Of a DNA stretch of 64,000 nt, positions 8,357 through 18,400 are shown piece after piece; the stretch's first letter is position 1; each line of letters begins with the position of its first letter. The stretch covers positions 558,001 to 622,000 of the forward strand of contig NZ_RPFW01000006.1 in NCBI RefSeq assembly GCF_007827045.1, written 5' to 3'. The notes under the pieces are model-generated. The model did not search any database and was not told the DNA's origin. It worked only from the letters and a program-made list of their open reading frames with translations. The stretch is from Trebonia kvetii. GTDB lineage: Bacteria; Actinomycetota; Actinomycetes; Streptosporangiales; Streptosporangiaceae. Made by a program: the position numbers and the translations under genes.

Positions 8357-9101
8357 ATGCGCCGATCTGGGGCACTTGCTGCCGTCGTGCTGACCGCGGG
8401 GATAGCCGGCGCCTGCGCGGCCGGCCCGGCACTCGCGGCCAGCGGGGCACCCGCCAGTTCGCACCAGGAGAAGACGCGGGTCGAGAAGTTCACCGTGCCG
8501 GCCACCCACGAGATCCACGGCGCGTTCAAGGCGACTGGCGTCGTGCAGGCGCTGAACGGCGGCAAGTGGCAGCCGGCCGCGGCCGCCGTCGTCGCCTACT
8601 ACGTCCGCTCGCTGCCCAGCGGGAAATGGTCCTACGCCGGCCGGAGCAAGGCCAACGCGAAGGGCGCCATCTCCTGGGCGCCGGAGCTCACCAGGCTTGG
8701 CCACCTGCAGTGGCAGGCCAGGGTCCTGAAGGCCACCGCCGGCAGCACGACATTCGAGCCATCAGACAGCAACGCGAAGAACAGCGCCTTCGTCGACCGG
8801 ACATATGTCACGAACTTCGTGGCCCTGCACCTGCACGGCGCCACGTCACCGGGGGGCGATCATGCAGGACTGGCCGCCGTCGGGCGGGGTGCACTACGCC
8901 AACGTCACGGGCACCGCCAAGTTCTACTACCTGCCCGTCGGCAGCAAGACCTGGCGTTACCTGGGCGCCTCGAAGGCGACGAGCGCGAACGGCGGCAGCG
9001 TGTCAGTCGAGCCGGGCGAGACGCTCACGGGGAAGTTCAAGATCGTCTTCGCCGCCCAGGGGAACTTCCTCGGCTCAAGCGCGACCCAGACGCTCAAGTA
9101 A
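8357..9101 (+). pseudogene. Frameshifted secreted protein with two beta-sandwich-like repeats
   Basis: The first part (8357 to about 8855) encodes a signal peptide ending 'GPALAASG' and one repeat with 'LPSGKWSYAGRSKANAKG'. The second repeat, 'LPVGSKTWRYLGASKATSANGG', lies one frame over and ends at the stop at 9101. Removing one G from the G6 run at 8851-8856 would join the frames into one exported protein of about 247 residues. Each repeat resembles the Ig-like segments common in actinobacterial surface proteins. As the sequence stands, translation runs off into a nonsense frame until 9430. It is either a real slippage mutation or a sequencing indel. Function is unknown. Confidence 0.65.
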
Positions 9102-9125
9102 GCCTTCCGCGGCGAGAGGAAACGG

Positions 9126-10502
9126 ATGCGACGCGTTACCGGCATACGGCCCGCCGGCACGGGGCTCAGGGGCAGGCGGCGGCTGGGCCGCGCCATCGGT
9201 GCGGTGGCGATCATGACCGGTGTCGGCGGGGCCGCGCTGGCCGCGGCGACCGCCGCCCAGGCGAGCTGGACGCCTGTCACGACGTTGACCGGACGCACGT
9301 GGGAAGGTGTCGACCCGGCCATTTCCGCCAACGCGAAAGGCGCCTTCATCACGGCCTGGGAGGGCATCAACAACGCCGATCCCAACTGCGGCAACCAGAT
9401 CCAGATCCGCTTGCGGTCGAGCGCGGGTAAGTGGGGGAGCATTCATCAGCTCACCCCGTGCAGCGGTCCCACAATGGTCTTCCCGGCTGTGGCATACAAC
9501 CCCGCTGGCTACGGCGTCGTCGCCTGGCTGCGGGTCAAGGATGACGCGATCCAGGCCGTCACGGTGTCGCCGGCGGGGAAGATCGGTCCGGTGCTCACGG
9601 TAACCCCGAAGAACAACCAGGCTTACTTCCCCATGGTCGCGGTCTCGCCGGCCGGGCAGGCGCTGGTGGTGTGGCAGACGATCAACGCGACGAGCACGGG
9701 ACCCAACGGGGTCCTTGCCCGCTTCATCTCCTCGGGCGGCGCGCTCGGCCCGGTGCGCTTCCTGGGCGCGAGCACCCAGCTGGTGTCCGCACCGGTTTTC
9801 GACAAGACCGGCACCGCGACCGTCTCGTACACCGCGACGAAGGTCTACGAGGTCCGTCTCACGCCCAACGGCGTGGGCCAGCCGGCCGTCGTCCTCAGCC
9901 CCGCCATCGGGACCTCGTTCGGGAAGCCCCAGCTGGCGGACGACAGCAACGGGGACACCTTCGTTCTCGTGCCGCAGATCGTGAGCGTCAAGAACACCCA
10001 GACCGAGCATCTGGTGGTGCGGAAGTGGAGCAAGGCGCGCGTCCTCGGCAAGGCAGTCACGGTCGCGATCGCGGCACCGACGGTCACAGTCAACAACATC
10101 CCGGACGGCCCGTCACTGTCGGCCGACGGGGCGGGCGACGCGGTCGTTGTGTGGAACAGCGCCCTCAGCAGCACCCAGGCCGCGGTGTATGGCAGGCGGC
10201 TGTCACCCGCGGGGACGCTCGGTCCCGCGGTCCGGCTCGGCACCGGCTACCTTCCGCATGTCGCCATCGACCCGGCAGGCGCCGGACTGATCACCTGGCA
10301 GTCGACGACCTATCAGTCCGGTCTTGTCACCACGATCTACGGGCGGCACGTCACCGCGCCCAAGGGCACCTTCGGGCGCCTGATCAAATTCACCGCAGAC
10401 GGTGAACACGCGCAGATCGCGGTGGACCAGGCGGGCAGGTCCGGCGTGATCTGGCTGCGCAGTTCGGCCGCGCCGCTCATCCAGGCGCGCTTCGGCTCGT
10501 AA
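9126..10502 (+). CDS. Secreted beta-propeller-like repeat protein
   Basis: 458 residues. A twin-Arg-containing, Ala-rich signal sequence (residues about 1-47, ending 'AAQASWTP') is followed by repeats of the form 'V-A-x-x-P-A-G-x-G/A-V-V-x-W' (for example 'VAYNPAGYGVVAWL', 'VAVSPAGQALVVWQ', 'LSADGAGDAVVVWN', 'VAIDPAGAGLITWQ'). This spacing is typical of extracellular propeller blades of unknown ligand. It starts 24 bp after the frameshifted secreted gene, so the two probably form one transcript. There is no catalytic motif that I recognise. Confidence 0.7.
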   Translation: MRRVTGIRPAGTGLRGRRRLGRAIGAVAIMTGVGGAALAAATAAQASWTPVTTLTGRTWEGVDPAISANAKGAFITAWEGINNADPNCGNQIQIRLRSSAGKWGSIHQLTPCSGPTMVFPAVAYNPAGYGVVAWLRVKDDAIQAVTVSPAGKIGPVLTVTPKNNQAYFPMVAVSPAGQALVVWQTINATSTGPNGVLARFISSGGALGPVRFLGASTQLVSAPVFDKTGTATVSYTATKVYEVRLTPNGVGQPAVVLSPAIGTSFGKPQLADDSNGDTFVLVPQIVSVKNTQTEHLVVRKWSKARVLGKAVTVAIAAPTVTVNNIPDGPSLSADGAGDAVVVWNSALSSTQAAVYGRRLSPAGTLGPAVRLGTGYLPHVAIDPAGAGLITWQSTTYQSGLVTTIYGRHVTAPKGTFGRLIKFTADGEHAQIAVDQAGRSGVIWLRSSAAPLIQARFGS

Positions 10503-10846
10503 GCCACGCGATCGTCCGGGCGCGGGCTGACTGGTTCGAAATCGTTGGATTTGCGTGTGTGAATAAGTGGGGAACTGAAGCCACAAAAGCGCACTTCGAA
10601 GCTAGACGGTGAGCGCGGCGCGCCGGTTGACACGCGTCTTTCGATCTAGTCAAAAAGGACTAATCACTTCGTAATCTAGCTCACCCATCCGAGCCATCAC
10701 CCGTAGTCTCATCGAGCTATTTTTGCCATCATGGCACCTCGTTTTACGTGAAAGCCGCATTCCGGCGTTGTCACTGTGTGGTAACGATTTGATCTCCTGG
10801 TGGTGCAGGCGGGCACTGTGGACGCCGAGAACGGTGAGGAGGGCAG
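10503..10846. other. 344-bp intergenic region upstream of the GH12 gene
   Basis: It is richer in A/T than its surroundings between 10620 and 10790, as expected of a promoter region. A TTGACA box is at 10627-10632, but I see no -10 at standard spacing. A short inverted repeat TAGTC/GACTA lies at 10647-10662. No CebR-type cellulose-gene operator is seen. No gene is apparent. Confidence 0.35.
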
Positions 10847-12079
10847 ATGGCTTCGCACAGGAAGAAACGAAGGCTCGTTCCGCGTGCTGGCGTTGCTTTG
10901 CTGTGGGTGCTGTGCTTGCTTGTGGGCGCGGTGGTAGGCGGGTCGGCGTTGCGGGGCAGGCATCATGCGCCGCAGGCGACGTCGATGGACAGTGCGTGGA
11001 TTCCGGCGCTGGAAAACGCGCTGGTCGTATCCAGCCGGCACGTCACCGATGATGGCTGCGTCGCGTCGGGGACGCTCGCGGACGCGGCGGTGAGCGGAAC
11101 CTCCGGTTGCCCGTCCAGTTCGCCCTCCGGCCCGGTGTCGTCGCCGAGTTCGCTGGCCAGTCCGTCTGCGTCAAGGCGCCCATCGCTGACCGCGACACCC
11201 AGGCGCGAACCCAAGGTCCTCTCCTCTGCCACACCGACGCCGACTGAGTCCTCGAGCCCGGTGTCCAGCCCCTCCTCTTCGCCCACGCCCACGCCGACAC
11301 CAAGCGCCACGACGACCACCCCGGCGCCTGTCACGACCCCGCCCGCGTCGACGCCGCCGCCTACGGGGAACATGACGAACTGCACGACGAACCAGAATGG
11401 CGGGCCGAACGATCACGTCACGGAGCTAGACGGCGGCGCCTATCACCTGCAGGCGAACGAGTGGAATTCCGCCTCGACCTTCACGATCTGCACCAACGGC
11501 GGCCCCAATTTCACGATCGCGGCCTCGGGAGTCAACGTGTCGCACTCCGGTGCGCCTGGCGCCTATCCGTCCGTCTACAAGGGTTGCCACTGGGGAGACT
11601 GCACGACGAACAGCGGCATGCCGGTGGCGGTCTCGGCCATGGCAAGCACGGCCGGCAAGGTCACCACGAGCTACAGCACCACGACCGTCAACAGCGGTGC
11701 CTGGGACGATGCCTACGACATCTGGTACAACGCGGCCCGGAGCACGAACAGCAATAACAGCGGGCTCGAGATGATGATCTGGCTCAACCACTTCGGCGGC
11801 ACTCAGCCGGCCGGAAGCGCGGGACCGACCGTCACCCTGGACGGAATCAGCTGGACCGTCTGGTACGGCGGGAATGGCAACGGAGGAACGGTTTCGTTCG
11901 TCGCCAACAACCCCGTCAGCTCGGTGAGCAACCTGGACCTTGGCCCGCTCGCCGCCTATTCGGTGTCCAAGGGCTACATGCAGAACTCCTGGTTCCTCAT
12001 CGACGTCGAGGCGGGATTCGAGCCCTGGACGAGCGGCCAGGGCCTCACGGCGAACTCGTTCGACGTGACGGTTCACTAA
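10847..12079 (+). CDS. Secreted glycoside hydrolase family 12 (endoglucanase / xyloglucanase-type)
   Basis: 410 residues from the ATG at 10847 behind GAGGAGGG. A membrane-spanning signal or anchor (about 14-35) leads into a Ser/Thr/Pro-rich linker (about 88-172), then the GH12 domain (about 175-410). GH12 hallmarks are present: 'SVYKGCHWGDCT', 'EMMIWLNHFGG' with the nucleophile Glu, 'SWTVWYGGN', and 'VEAGFEPWTSGQGL' with the acid/base Glu. These enzymes retain configuration while cutting beta-1,4-glucan or xyloglucan. The linker sits before the catalytic domain, so the enzyme may be displayed on the cell surface. It is convergent with another glycoside hydrolase. Confidence 0.9.
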   Translation: MASHRKKRRLVPRAGVALLWVLCLLVGAVVGGSALRGRHHAPQATSMDSAWIPALENALVVSSRHVTDDGCVASGTLADAAVSGTSGCPSSSPSGPVSSPSSLASPSASRRPSLTATPRREPKVLSSATPTPTESSSPVSSPSSSPTPTPTPSATTTTPAPVTTPPASTPPPTGNMTNCTTNQNGGPNDHVTELDGGAYHLQANEWNSASTFTICTNGGPNFTIAASGVNVSHSGAPGAYPSVYKGCHWGDCTTNSGMPVAVSAMASTAGKVTTSYSTTTVNSGAWDDAYDIWYNAARSTNSNNSGLEMMIWLNHFGGTQPAGSAGPTVTLDGISWTVWYGGNGNGGTVSFVANNPVSSVSNLDLGPLAAYSVSKGYMQNSWFLIDVEAGFEPWTSGQGLTANSFDVTVH

Positions 12080-12088
12080 CTAAGCCAG

Positions 12089-12137
12089 AAACGCGACTGC
12101 CGGGCCCACGTTGGACGTGGACCCGGCAGTCGCGTTT
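12089..12137. terminator. Strong bidirectional terminator hairpin
   Basis: Arms AAACGCGACTGCCGGG (12089-12104) and CCCGGCAGTCGCGTTT (12122-12137) are perfect 16-bp complements, with a second small stem CCACGT/ACGTGG in the loop. The A/T ends give a U-run in both directions. It lies exactly between the converging GH12 and GH-A hydrolase genes. Confidence 0.85.
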
Positions 12138-12147
12138 GCGGGAGGAC

Positions 12148-14214
12148 TCAGGCCTTGACAGCCGCGGTAGCGGATCCCGAGGTGTACCAGGTGTCGCCGG
12201 AGAACGTCACCGTGAAGGTGGTGTTGGCCTTCACCGCGAGCACCACGGAGAGGTGGCCCTTGGAGTTGACCGTGCCACGCTTGATCACCTTCTTGGCGCC
12301 GCCCTTGACCTGCGCGTAGATGACCAGCGTCTTGTTGACGTGCGGCGCACCCAGAGTCGCGGTGACCGTCACCTTCGTGCCCGGCCTGACCGACTTGGCG
12401 GACACCGCGAGCTTGAGCGACGGCTTGGCCGCCGTGACGGTCACGACGACCGCGCGCGAGGCGGGCGCGTAGCTGTTGCTCGAGTAGCTGGCGATGTAGG
12501 TGTACTTGCCGGTGGCCGGCGGCAGATCCGTGACGGAGAAGCCTCCGCCGCTCACCGTCTTGGCGGTCAGCGTCGCGTTCGTCCCCTTGCCGCTGGTCAC
12601 CTTGCGGGTGATCTTCACGGAGACGCCGGCCGGCGCCGCCACGTTGTTGAGGGTGAGCTTGCCCTTGATTGCCAGCTTCGTGCCGGCCTTGAACGTGTTG
12701 CTCGAGCTGCTCGTGCCCACGGTGATCGCGCTCGGCTTGATGGTCTGCAGTACCGTGATCGACTCGGCGGGAAGTTTGAGACCGCCGGCGATCGCGCTGG
12801 CCGTGGTGGCCGACGTCACGATCCTCGTGTTCGACGAGTTCTGGTTGCCCGCGCTGTAGGACTGCTTCGAGAGCGGCCCGGTCAGCGCCGCGGGGATGTT
12901 AACCGTCTCCGCGGCCGAGGTGCTGGTGTTGATGAACGCCACCGCGACGTGTCCGCTCGACACCGACTGGAAGCCGAGCACGTCGCCCTGCTGCGTAAGC
13001 GTCGAGAGCTGCGAGCCTGGCTTGGCAAGCGCGGAGGCCATCAGGTAGCCCACGTACGGCGTGAGCGGCTGCGGGTTGGCCTTGGCGGGATTTGCCGGGT
13101 TGCTGAACATGGCCTCGTCGGCCTTGCAGTTCGTCCCGGTGTAGTTGGCATTGGTGTTCGTGTCCATCGGCCACCAGTCGACGCCCTGCGCGCCGGCCGC
13201 CAGCCACTCTAGGGCGTCGCCGGCCGCGAACAGTGCGCCAGCGGGCTTGCACGGGATGCTGGTCTCCAGGTAGCTGACGCCGGTCTCGCCCACGATGACC
13301 TTCGCCCCGGGGACGTTCGCGTTCAGCTCGGCCTGGATCGTGGCATATTCCGCCGGAATCTGGATCACCGACTGGATGACCTTCTGGTCCGAGGGGACCG
13401 TCTTTCCGAACGGGTACCAGTGCGCGTCCACGAAGCTGATGTCCGCGGCGTCGGTGCCGAGCACCGTGTCGTTCCATACGTTGTTGAAGCCGACGAACGC
13501 GCCGGGGACCGTAGCGTCGAACGCCCACGGCACGCCGAGCTTGGCGTTCGGGTCCTGGGCCTTCATGGCGGCCATGAAGTCAGCCGCGTGCGTGGCGTAG
13601 CTAGTCGCCAGGGTCTGCACGTCCGCCTGGGTGCTCCACCCCGGGCAGGTCTTCAGGAACTGGTCCGTTTCCCAGCACCCATAGTTCTCGTTGCCGATCT
13701 CCCAGTAGGAGACGCCCTGGCCGGCCTTCTGCGACTGCTTCACCCAGGCGGCGGCCAGGGCTGGCGTGCCGCTTCCGTAGTTGACCGTCGCGAAGGTCTG
13801 CGCGCCGAGCCCCCGTGCGGCCGCGGAGACCTTGGCGAAGTCCAAGCCGTCGTTGTAGGTCTTCCCGGTTTCCCGGTCGGTCTGCCAGTTGTAGTCGTCG
13901 GCGGTGGTGCCGCCGCCGTAGTGGATCTGGTTGACGCCGGCCGCCTTAAGCATCGATTCGGCGGCAGCGGCGATCTTAGAACCCGTGTACGTCGTGCTCC
14001 CGGTGGTGGAGTAGATCCCGTCCCACGGTGCGAGGCTTATGCCGAGCGGCGAGGCGGATACCTGTACCGCCGCCGAGGCGACGGGCACCGCGGCGCTAGC
14101 CGCACCTGCCGCGCTCGTCCAGGCCCCGCCCGCTATCACGGCGAGCGCGGCACCAAGGGTTGCGTACAGCGCCGGCTTCCGGCCAAGCCAGGACAGTCGT
14201 TGATGAACAGCCAC
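12148..14214 (-). CDS. Secreted clan GH-A glycoside hydrolase with two C-terminal Ig-like domains
   Basis: About 688 residues if the GTG at 14214 is used (the frame is open to an ATG at 14247). A signal peptide ('ALYATLGAALAVIAGGAW') is followed by a TIM-barrel catalytic region. 'YWEIGNENYGCWE' carries the acid/base Glu after Asn, and 'VIVGETGVSY' the candidate nucleophile Glu, the pattern of GH51/GH39/GH79-like enzymes such as alpha-L-arabinofuranosidases. The last 190 residues are two Ig-like domains of about 90 residues. With GH12 and the expansin-like protein it suggests plant cell-wall use. The exact family needs a profile search. Confidence 0.75.
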   Translation of the reverse strand: MAVHQRLSWLGRKPALYATLGAALAVIAGGAWTSAAGAASAAVPVASAAVQVSASPLGISLAPWDGIYSTTGSTTYTGSKIAAAAESMLKAAGVNQIHYGGGTTADDYNWQTDRETGKTYNDGLDFAKVSAAARGLGAQTFATVNYGSGTPALAAAWVKQSQKAGQGVSYWEIGNENYGCWETDQFLKTCPGWSTQADVQTLATSYATHAADFMAAMKAQDPNAKLGVPWAFDATVPGAFVGFNNVWNDTVLGTDAADISFVDAHWYPFGKTVPSDQKVIQSVIQIPAEYATIQAELNANVPGAKVIVGETGVSYLETSIPCKPAGALFAAGDALEWLAAGAQGVDWWPMDTNTNANYTGTNCKADEAMFSNPANPAKANPQPLTPYVGYLMASALAKPGSQLSTLTQQGDVLGFQSVSSGHVAVAFINTSTSAAETVNIPAALTGPLSKQSYSAGNQNSSNTRIVTSATTASAIAGGLKLPAESITVLQTIKPSAITVGTSSSSNTFKAGTKLAIKGKLTLNNVAAPAGVSVKITRKVTSGKGTNATLTAKTVSGGGFSVTDLPPATGKYTYIASYSSNSYAPASRAVVVTVTAAKPSLKLAVSAKSVRPGTKVTVTATLGAPHVNKTLVIYAQVKGGAKKVIKRGTVNSKGHLSVVLAVKANTTFTVTFSGDTWYTSGSATAAVKA

Positions 14215-14247
14215 AGTTAACGGCCCCCATGTCTCAAGAATCCACAC

Positions 14248-14583
14248 AGCATAAATCGGTCAATCACCTGCATATGAGGAACAGCGATACTGCGACCGGA
14301 AGTGTTACCGGACGGGAACCTTCAGGGCGAACACGTAGAAAGAGTCAGTTCCTCTCCCTTACAGACGGCCGGACGCGGCGACAGGTTCACACGAGCACGC
14401 GGGCTTCTTCTGAAGGGTGCGGATGCTGGGCGCCGTCGAGCGCCTGGCCGCCTGCGCACGTTCGCTTTCGCGCACCGCGACTGGCCTGCTCGCCTCCGGC
14501 TTTCTGCGTGCTGGCACCATGTACGGCGCCCCCCGGCTCAGAAATCATCCGTCATGGAAAGTCACGGCGGAAGGGGAGCACTA
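14248..14583. other. 336-bp divergent intergenic region
   Basis: This is the gap between the leftward GH-A hydrolase and the rightward collagen-like gene. The part near 14240-14300 is A/T-rich enough for promoters, but I can point to no clear -35/-10 pair. No gene is supported; short open frames here lack protein-like composition. Confidence 0.3.
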
Positions 14584-15411
14584 ATGGAACGCGCACGCTT
14601 GCGAATGCTGCTGATCGGCACGGGCTCGGCGGTCGTCCTGGTGGCGGGCGGCGGCATCGCGTATGCGGCCGGGGTTGCCTCAGGGCCGGTCGACTCATCG
14701 GGGGCCTTTCACGGCTGTTACACGAATCAGGCCGTCAACGGCAGCCATGCCGTGGTGCTGCAGGATGCGGGAACGACGTGCCCGAAGGGGACCACGGCCA
14801 TCTCGTGGAGCATGACCGGTCCCGCCGGCCCGGCCGGCCCCGCCGGAGATACCGGGGCCGTCGGCGCTGCGGGCGGTGCTGGTCCGGCCGGTGCGACGGG
14901 CGCGACCGGTGCTACGGGTCCTGCCGGACCCAAGGGCGACACGGGCGACACAGGACCTGCCGGGCCGCAGGGGCTGGCGGGCACGAGCCTCAGCAACATC
15001 AGCGATCTTGGCGGCCTGGCGTGCAGCACGCACGACGGGCAGGCAGGCACCATCGCCGTCCGGCCGGCCGCGAGCGACAACACGATCGCGGTGACCTGCG
15101 TGGCGGCTGGTGGAAGCACGGGCACCACCAGCGTCACGCACGATGACGGCGTCGGGCAGACATGGACCGACGCCAGCCCGCTTGGCACCTACACCCTGGC
15201 CGAGGCCGACCAGGCGGCCGGCGCGTACATCGGCGCCAATGGCGGCAGCGCGTTCTCGGTGACCTGCGGGACGAGCATCGACGCCGTTCAGGTGCTGACC
15301 GGTACCCAGAGCGTCATCTGGCAGTACGCGGGGCAATACGCCGGCCGCGTCGACGTGAGCTCCGTCGCTCAGCAGTACTGCCCGACCGGGACCGACCCGG
15401 TCTGGTCCTGA
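14584..15411 (+). CDS. Secreted bacterial collagen-like protein
   Basis: 275 residues from the ATG at 14584 behind GGAAGGGGAG. It has an N-terminal signal peptide or anchor (about 8-30, '[20 protein letters not shown]') and a short Cys-containing head. Residues about 79-135 then form 19 uninterrupted Gly-X-Y triplets ([15 protein letters not shown] types), enough to fold as a collagen triple helix. The C-terminal domain (about 140-275) has conserved Cys residues and no family that I recognise. Such proteins trimerise at the cell or spore surface and mediate adhesion or hydrophobicity. It is a stand-alone gene before the AfsR-like regulator. Confidence 0.85.
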   Translation: MERARLRMLLIGTGSAVVLVAGGGIAYAAGVASGPVDSSGAFHGCYTNQAVNGSHAVVLQDAGTTCPKGTTAISWSMTGPAGPAGPAGDTGAVGAAGGAGPAGATGATGATGPAGPKGDTGDTGPAGPQGLAGTSLSNISDLGGLACSTHDGQAGTIAVRPAASDNTIAVTCVAAGGSTGTTSVTHDDGVGQTWTDASPLGTYTLAEADQAAGAYIGANGGSAFSVTCGTSIDAVQVLTGTQSVIWQYAGQYAGRVDVSSVAQQYCPTGTDPVWS

Positions 15412-15493
15412 CGGCGGGAAACCGGAGGCCCGGAGCATCCCGCGGCACGTCGCCAATTGGCTGCCTGCCAAGCGTCCATGGCAAGATCAGCGG

Positions 15494-18400
15494 GTGCAGA
15501 TCGGGATGCTCGGGCCATTGGAGGTTCGATCGGACGACGGCGCCCTGGCGGACGTGCCAGGCGCGCGGTTGCGCGGGCTCCTGGTCGCCTTCGCGCTGAA
15601 GCCGGGGCAGGTGATACCGAAAGCCTCGCTCGTTGACTGGATCTGGGGAGAGCACCCGCCCGCCGACGCGGCGAACGCCCTGCAGCGCCTGGTTTCCCGG
15701 CTGCGCAGGGCGCTGCCCGACGTGGCGGTCGACGGGCAGCCGGAGGGCTACGTGCTGCGGGTCGAGCCCGACGCGGTCGACGCAGTGCGCTTCGAACGCC
15801 TCGTCATCGCGGGTCAGGCCCGAGGGGAGGACGGCGCACGGCAGGTGCGGCTGCTGCGCGAGGCACTCGACCTGTGGCGCGGTGCGGCCATGCAGGACGT
15901 CGGGCTGCTCGACAGCGGCGCTTTCGACGCCGCGGTCGTCCGGCTCGAAGACCTGCGCCTGACCGCTACGGAGGAGTGGGCCGACGCGGAGGCCACCGGG
16001 GGACGCGGCGCGGATGTGGTCGCGGAGCTGACCGGCCTGGTGGCCGCGCACCCGATGCGGGAACGGCTCGTCGGCGCGCTGATGCGTGCCCTCGCCGCGG
16101 CCGGCCGCGGCAACGAGGCGCTGCTCCTGTACCAGCGCACCAGGGAGACCCTGGTCAGCGAACTCGGCGTCGATCCCTCACCGGGGCTGTCGGCGGTGCA
16201 CGTGGCGCTGCTGCGGGGCGAACTTGGACGCCGCGAGGAAACCAGGAAGACCAACCTGCATGCCGAGCTGACCAGCTTCGTCGGCAAGGACGCCGACATC
16301 GCGGCGGTCCGCGAGCTCATCGCCACCCGCCGTCTCACCACCCTGGTCGGGCCCGGCGGCTCGGGGAAGACCCGGCTGGCCACGGAGACCGCGCGCACGC
16401 TGCTCGACGACCTGCCGGACGGGGCCTGGCTGGTGGAACTCGCGGCCATCGGCGCGGACGGCGACGTGGCGCAGCCGACGCTGACCGCGCTCGGCCTCCG
16501 CGATGCCCAGCTCGCCGAGGCACCGGGCACGGACCTGGCGGGCAGGCTCATCGCCGCGATCCGGCAGCGCGAGGCACTGCTGATCCTGGACAACTGCGAG
16601 CACGTGATCGAGTCGGCCGCGAAGTTCGCGCACCGGGTGCTCGGAGAGTGCCCGCGGCTGCGGATCGTGGCGACAAGCAGGGAACCGCTCGGCATCACCG
16701 GCGAGGCGCTGTGGCAGGTCGAGCCGCTGGCCTTGCCTGAGGGCAACGCCGGCCCCGGGGAGATCGAGTCATCCCCGGCCGTCCAGTTGCTGCGGGACCG
16801 GGCAAGCGCGGTGCGCAACGATCTGATCGCCGATGCCCGCACGCTGGCGACGATGGCGCGCGTCTGCCGGGCACTGGACGGGATGCCGCTGGCGATCGAA
16901 CTGGCCGCGGCCAGGCTGCGCACCATGTCCGCCGATCAGCTCGCCAGCCGGCTCGACGACCGGTTCCGCCTGCTGACCAGCGGCAGCCGGACCGCGCTGC
17001 CCCGGCACCAGACGCTGCGGGCGGTGGTCGACTGGAGCTGGACGCTCCTTACCGGCGCGGAACGAACGGTCCTGCGCAGGCTGTCCGTGTTCTCCGGCGG
17101 GGCAAGCCTGGAAGCGGCCGAGCGGGTCTGCGCCGGCGGTGCGGTCGAGCCGGATGAGATGCTCGACTTGCTCACCGCGCTCGCCGACAAGTCGCTGCTG
17201 CGTGCCGAGGACGACAGCGTGCCGCGCTACCGGATGAACGGCACGATCCGGGAGTACGCCGCGCAGCGGCTCGCGGAGGCGGGCGAGTCGGAGCTGGCGC
17301 GGCGCGCGCATCTGGCCTACTTCACCGAACTCGCGGAGACCGCGGAGCCGCATCTTCGCCGCGCCGAGCAACTCCACTGGCTTGCCGTGCTCGAGGCCGA
17401 ACACGACAACATCGGGTCCGCGATGCGCGGCGCCCTCGCGGCCGGCGAGGCGCAGGCGGCGATGCGGCTCGCCGCGGGCGCAGGCTGGTACTGGTGGCTG
17501 GGCGGGCACAAGGCAGAGGGCATCGAGCTGCTCACCGCGGCCGCGAACACGCCGGGCGAGGTCACCGATGAGATCCGGGCCCTGGTGTACGCGCTTGTCG
17601 TGCACTTCCTGAGCGGCGGGCGCGGCGGCGAGCACGAGCTGGAGAAGTGGATCCGCCAGGCCTACCGCTACAGCCAGCGCACCCAGTGCCGTCACCCGTC
17701 ACTTGAGATCGTCGTCGCGCTTGAACGCATGCTGCGGGCACCGGACGCGTTCCTGACCGCGTTCGAGCCGTTGCTTGACGCCGACGACCCGTGGGTGCGC
17801 GCACTTGCCCGGCTGCACGTCGGCAAGGCGCGGATCGTGCTCGGCCTTGGCGGCCAGGATGGGCTGGACGCGGACGCCTGCCTTGAGGCGGCGCTCGCCG
17901 AGTTCCGCGCTCTCGGCGACCGGTTCGGCATCTGGTTCGCCCTGATCGAGCTGGCGGACCGTACCGCCGTGCGCGGTGATCTCGCCGCCGCGTGCGAGTA
18001 CTACGACCAGGCGGTCGCGGTCCTCATCGAAACGGGGGCCGTCGAGGACGTCATCCAGATACGGTCGCGGCAGGCTCAGCTTTACTGGCTGCTCGGCGAT
18101 AAGGACCCGAGCGCGGCAGCCATGGCCGAGGCGCAGCGCTACGCGGATCGGGTCAACTGGCCGGACGCGCTGGCCGAGCTGGCGCTCGCGCGGGCGGAAC
18201 TCGCCCGCTGGGACGGCGACGCACAGGAGGTTCGGCGGCAGCTCGACCTCGTGACAGCCGTGCTTGGCGACGCGGCGGAACAGGCGCACGTCCGGGCGAT
18301 GACGCACGACCTGCTCGGCTACCTGGCAGGCGACGTCGCCCAGGCTCGCGCGCACCATGCGGCGGCCTGCCAGGCGGCGGCCGACGCGGGGTACCCGCCA

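Noticed and set aside
11250-11360. Repetitive Ser/Pro/Thr coding tract, considered as a DNA repeat or CRISPR-like array
   Set aside because: It is a protein linker in the GH12 enzyme; there is no repeat-spacer structure.
12136-13212. A rightward frame opposite the GH-A hydrolase and its Ig-like domains
   Set aside because: Arg/Asp/Gly-rich shadow; the catalytic motifs and Ig-like domains are on the other strand.
14817-14990. Periodic GC-rich repeats considered as a tandem-repeat locus
   Set aside because: The 9-nt periodicity is explained by collagen Gly-X-Y codons.
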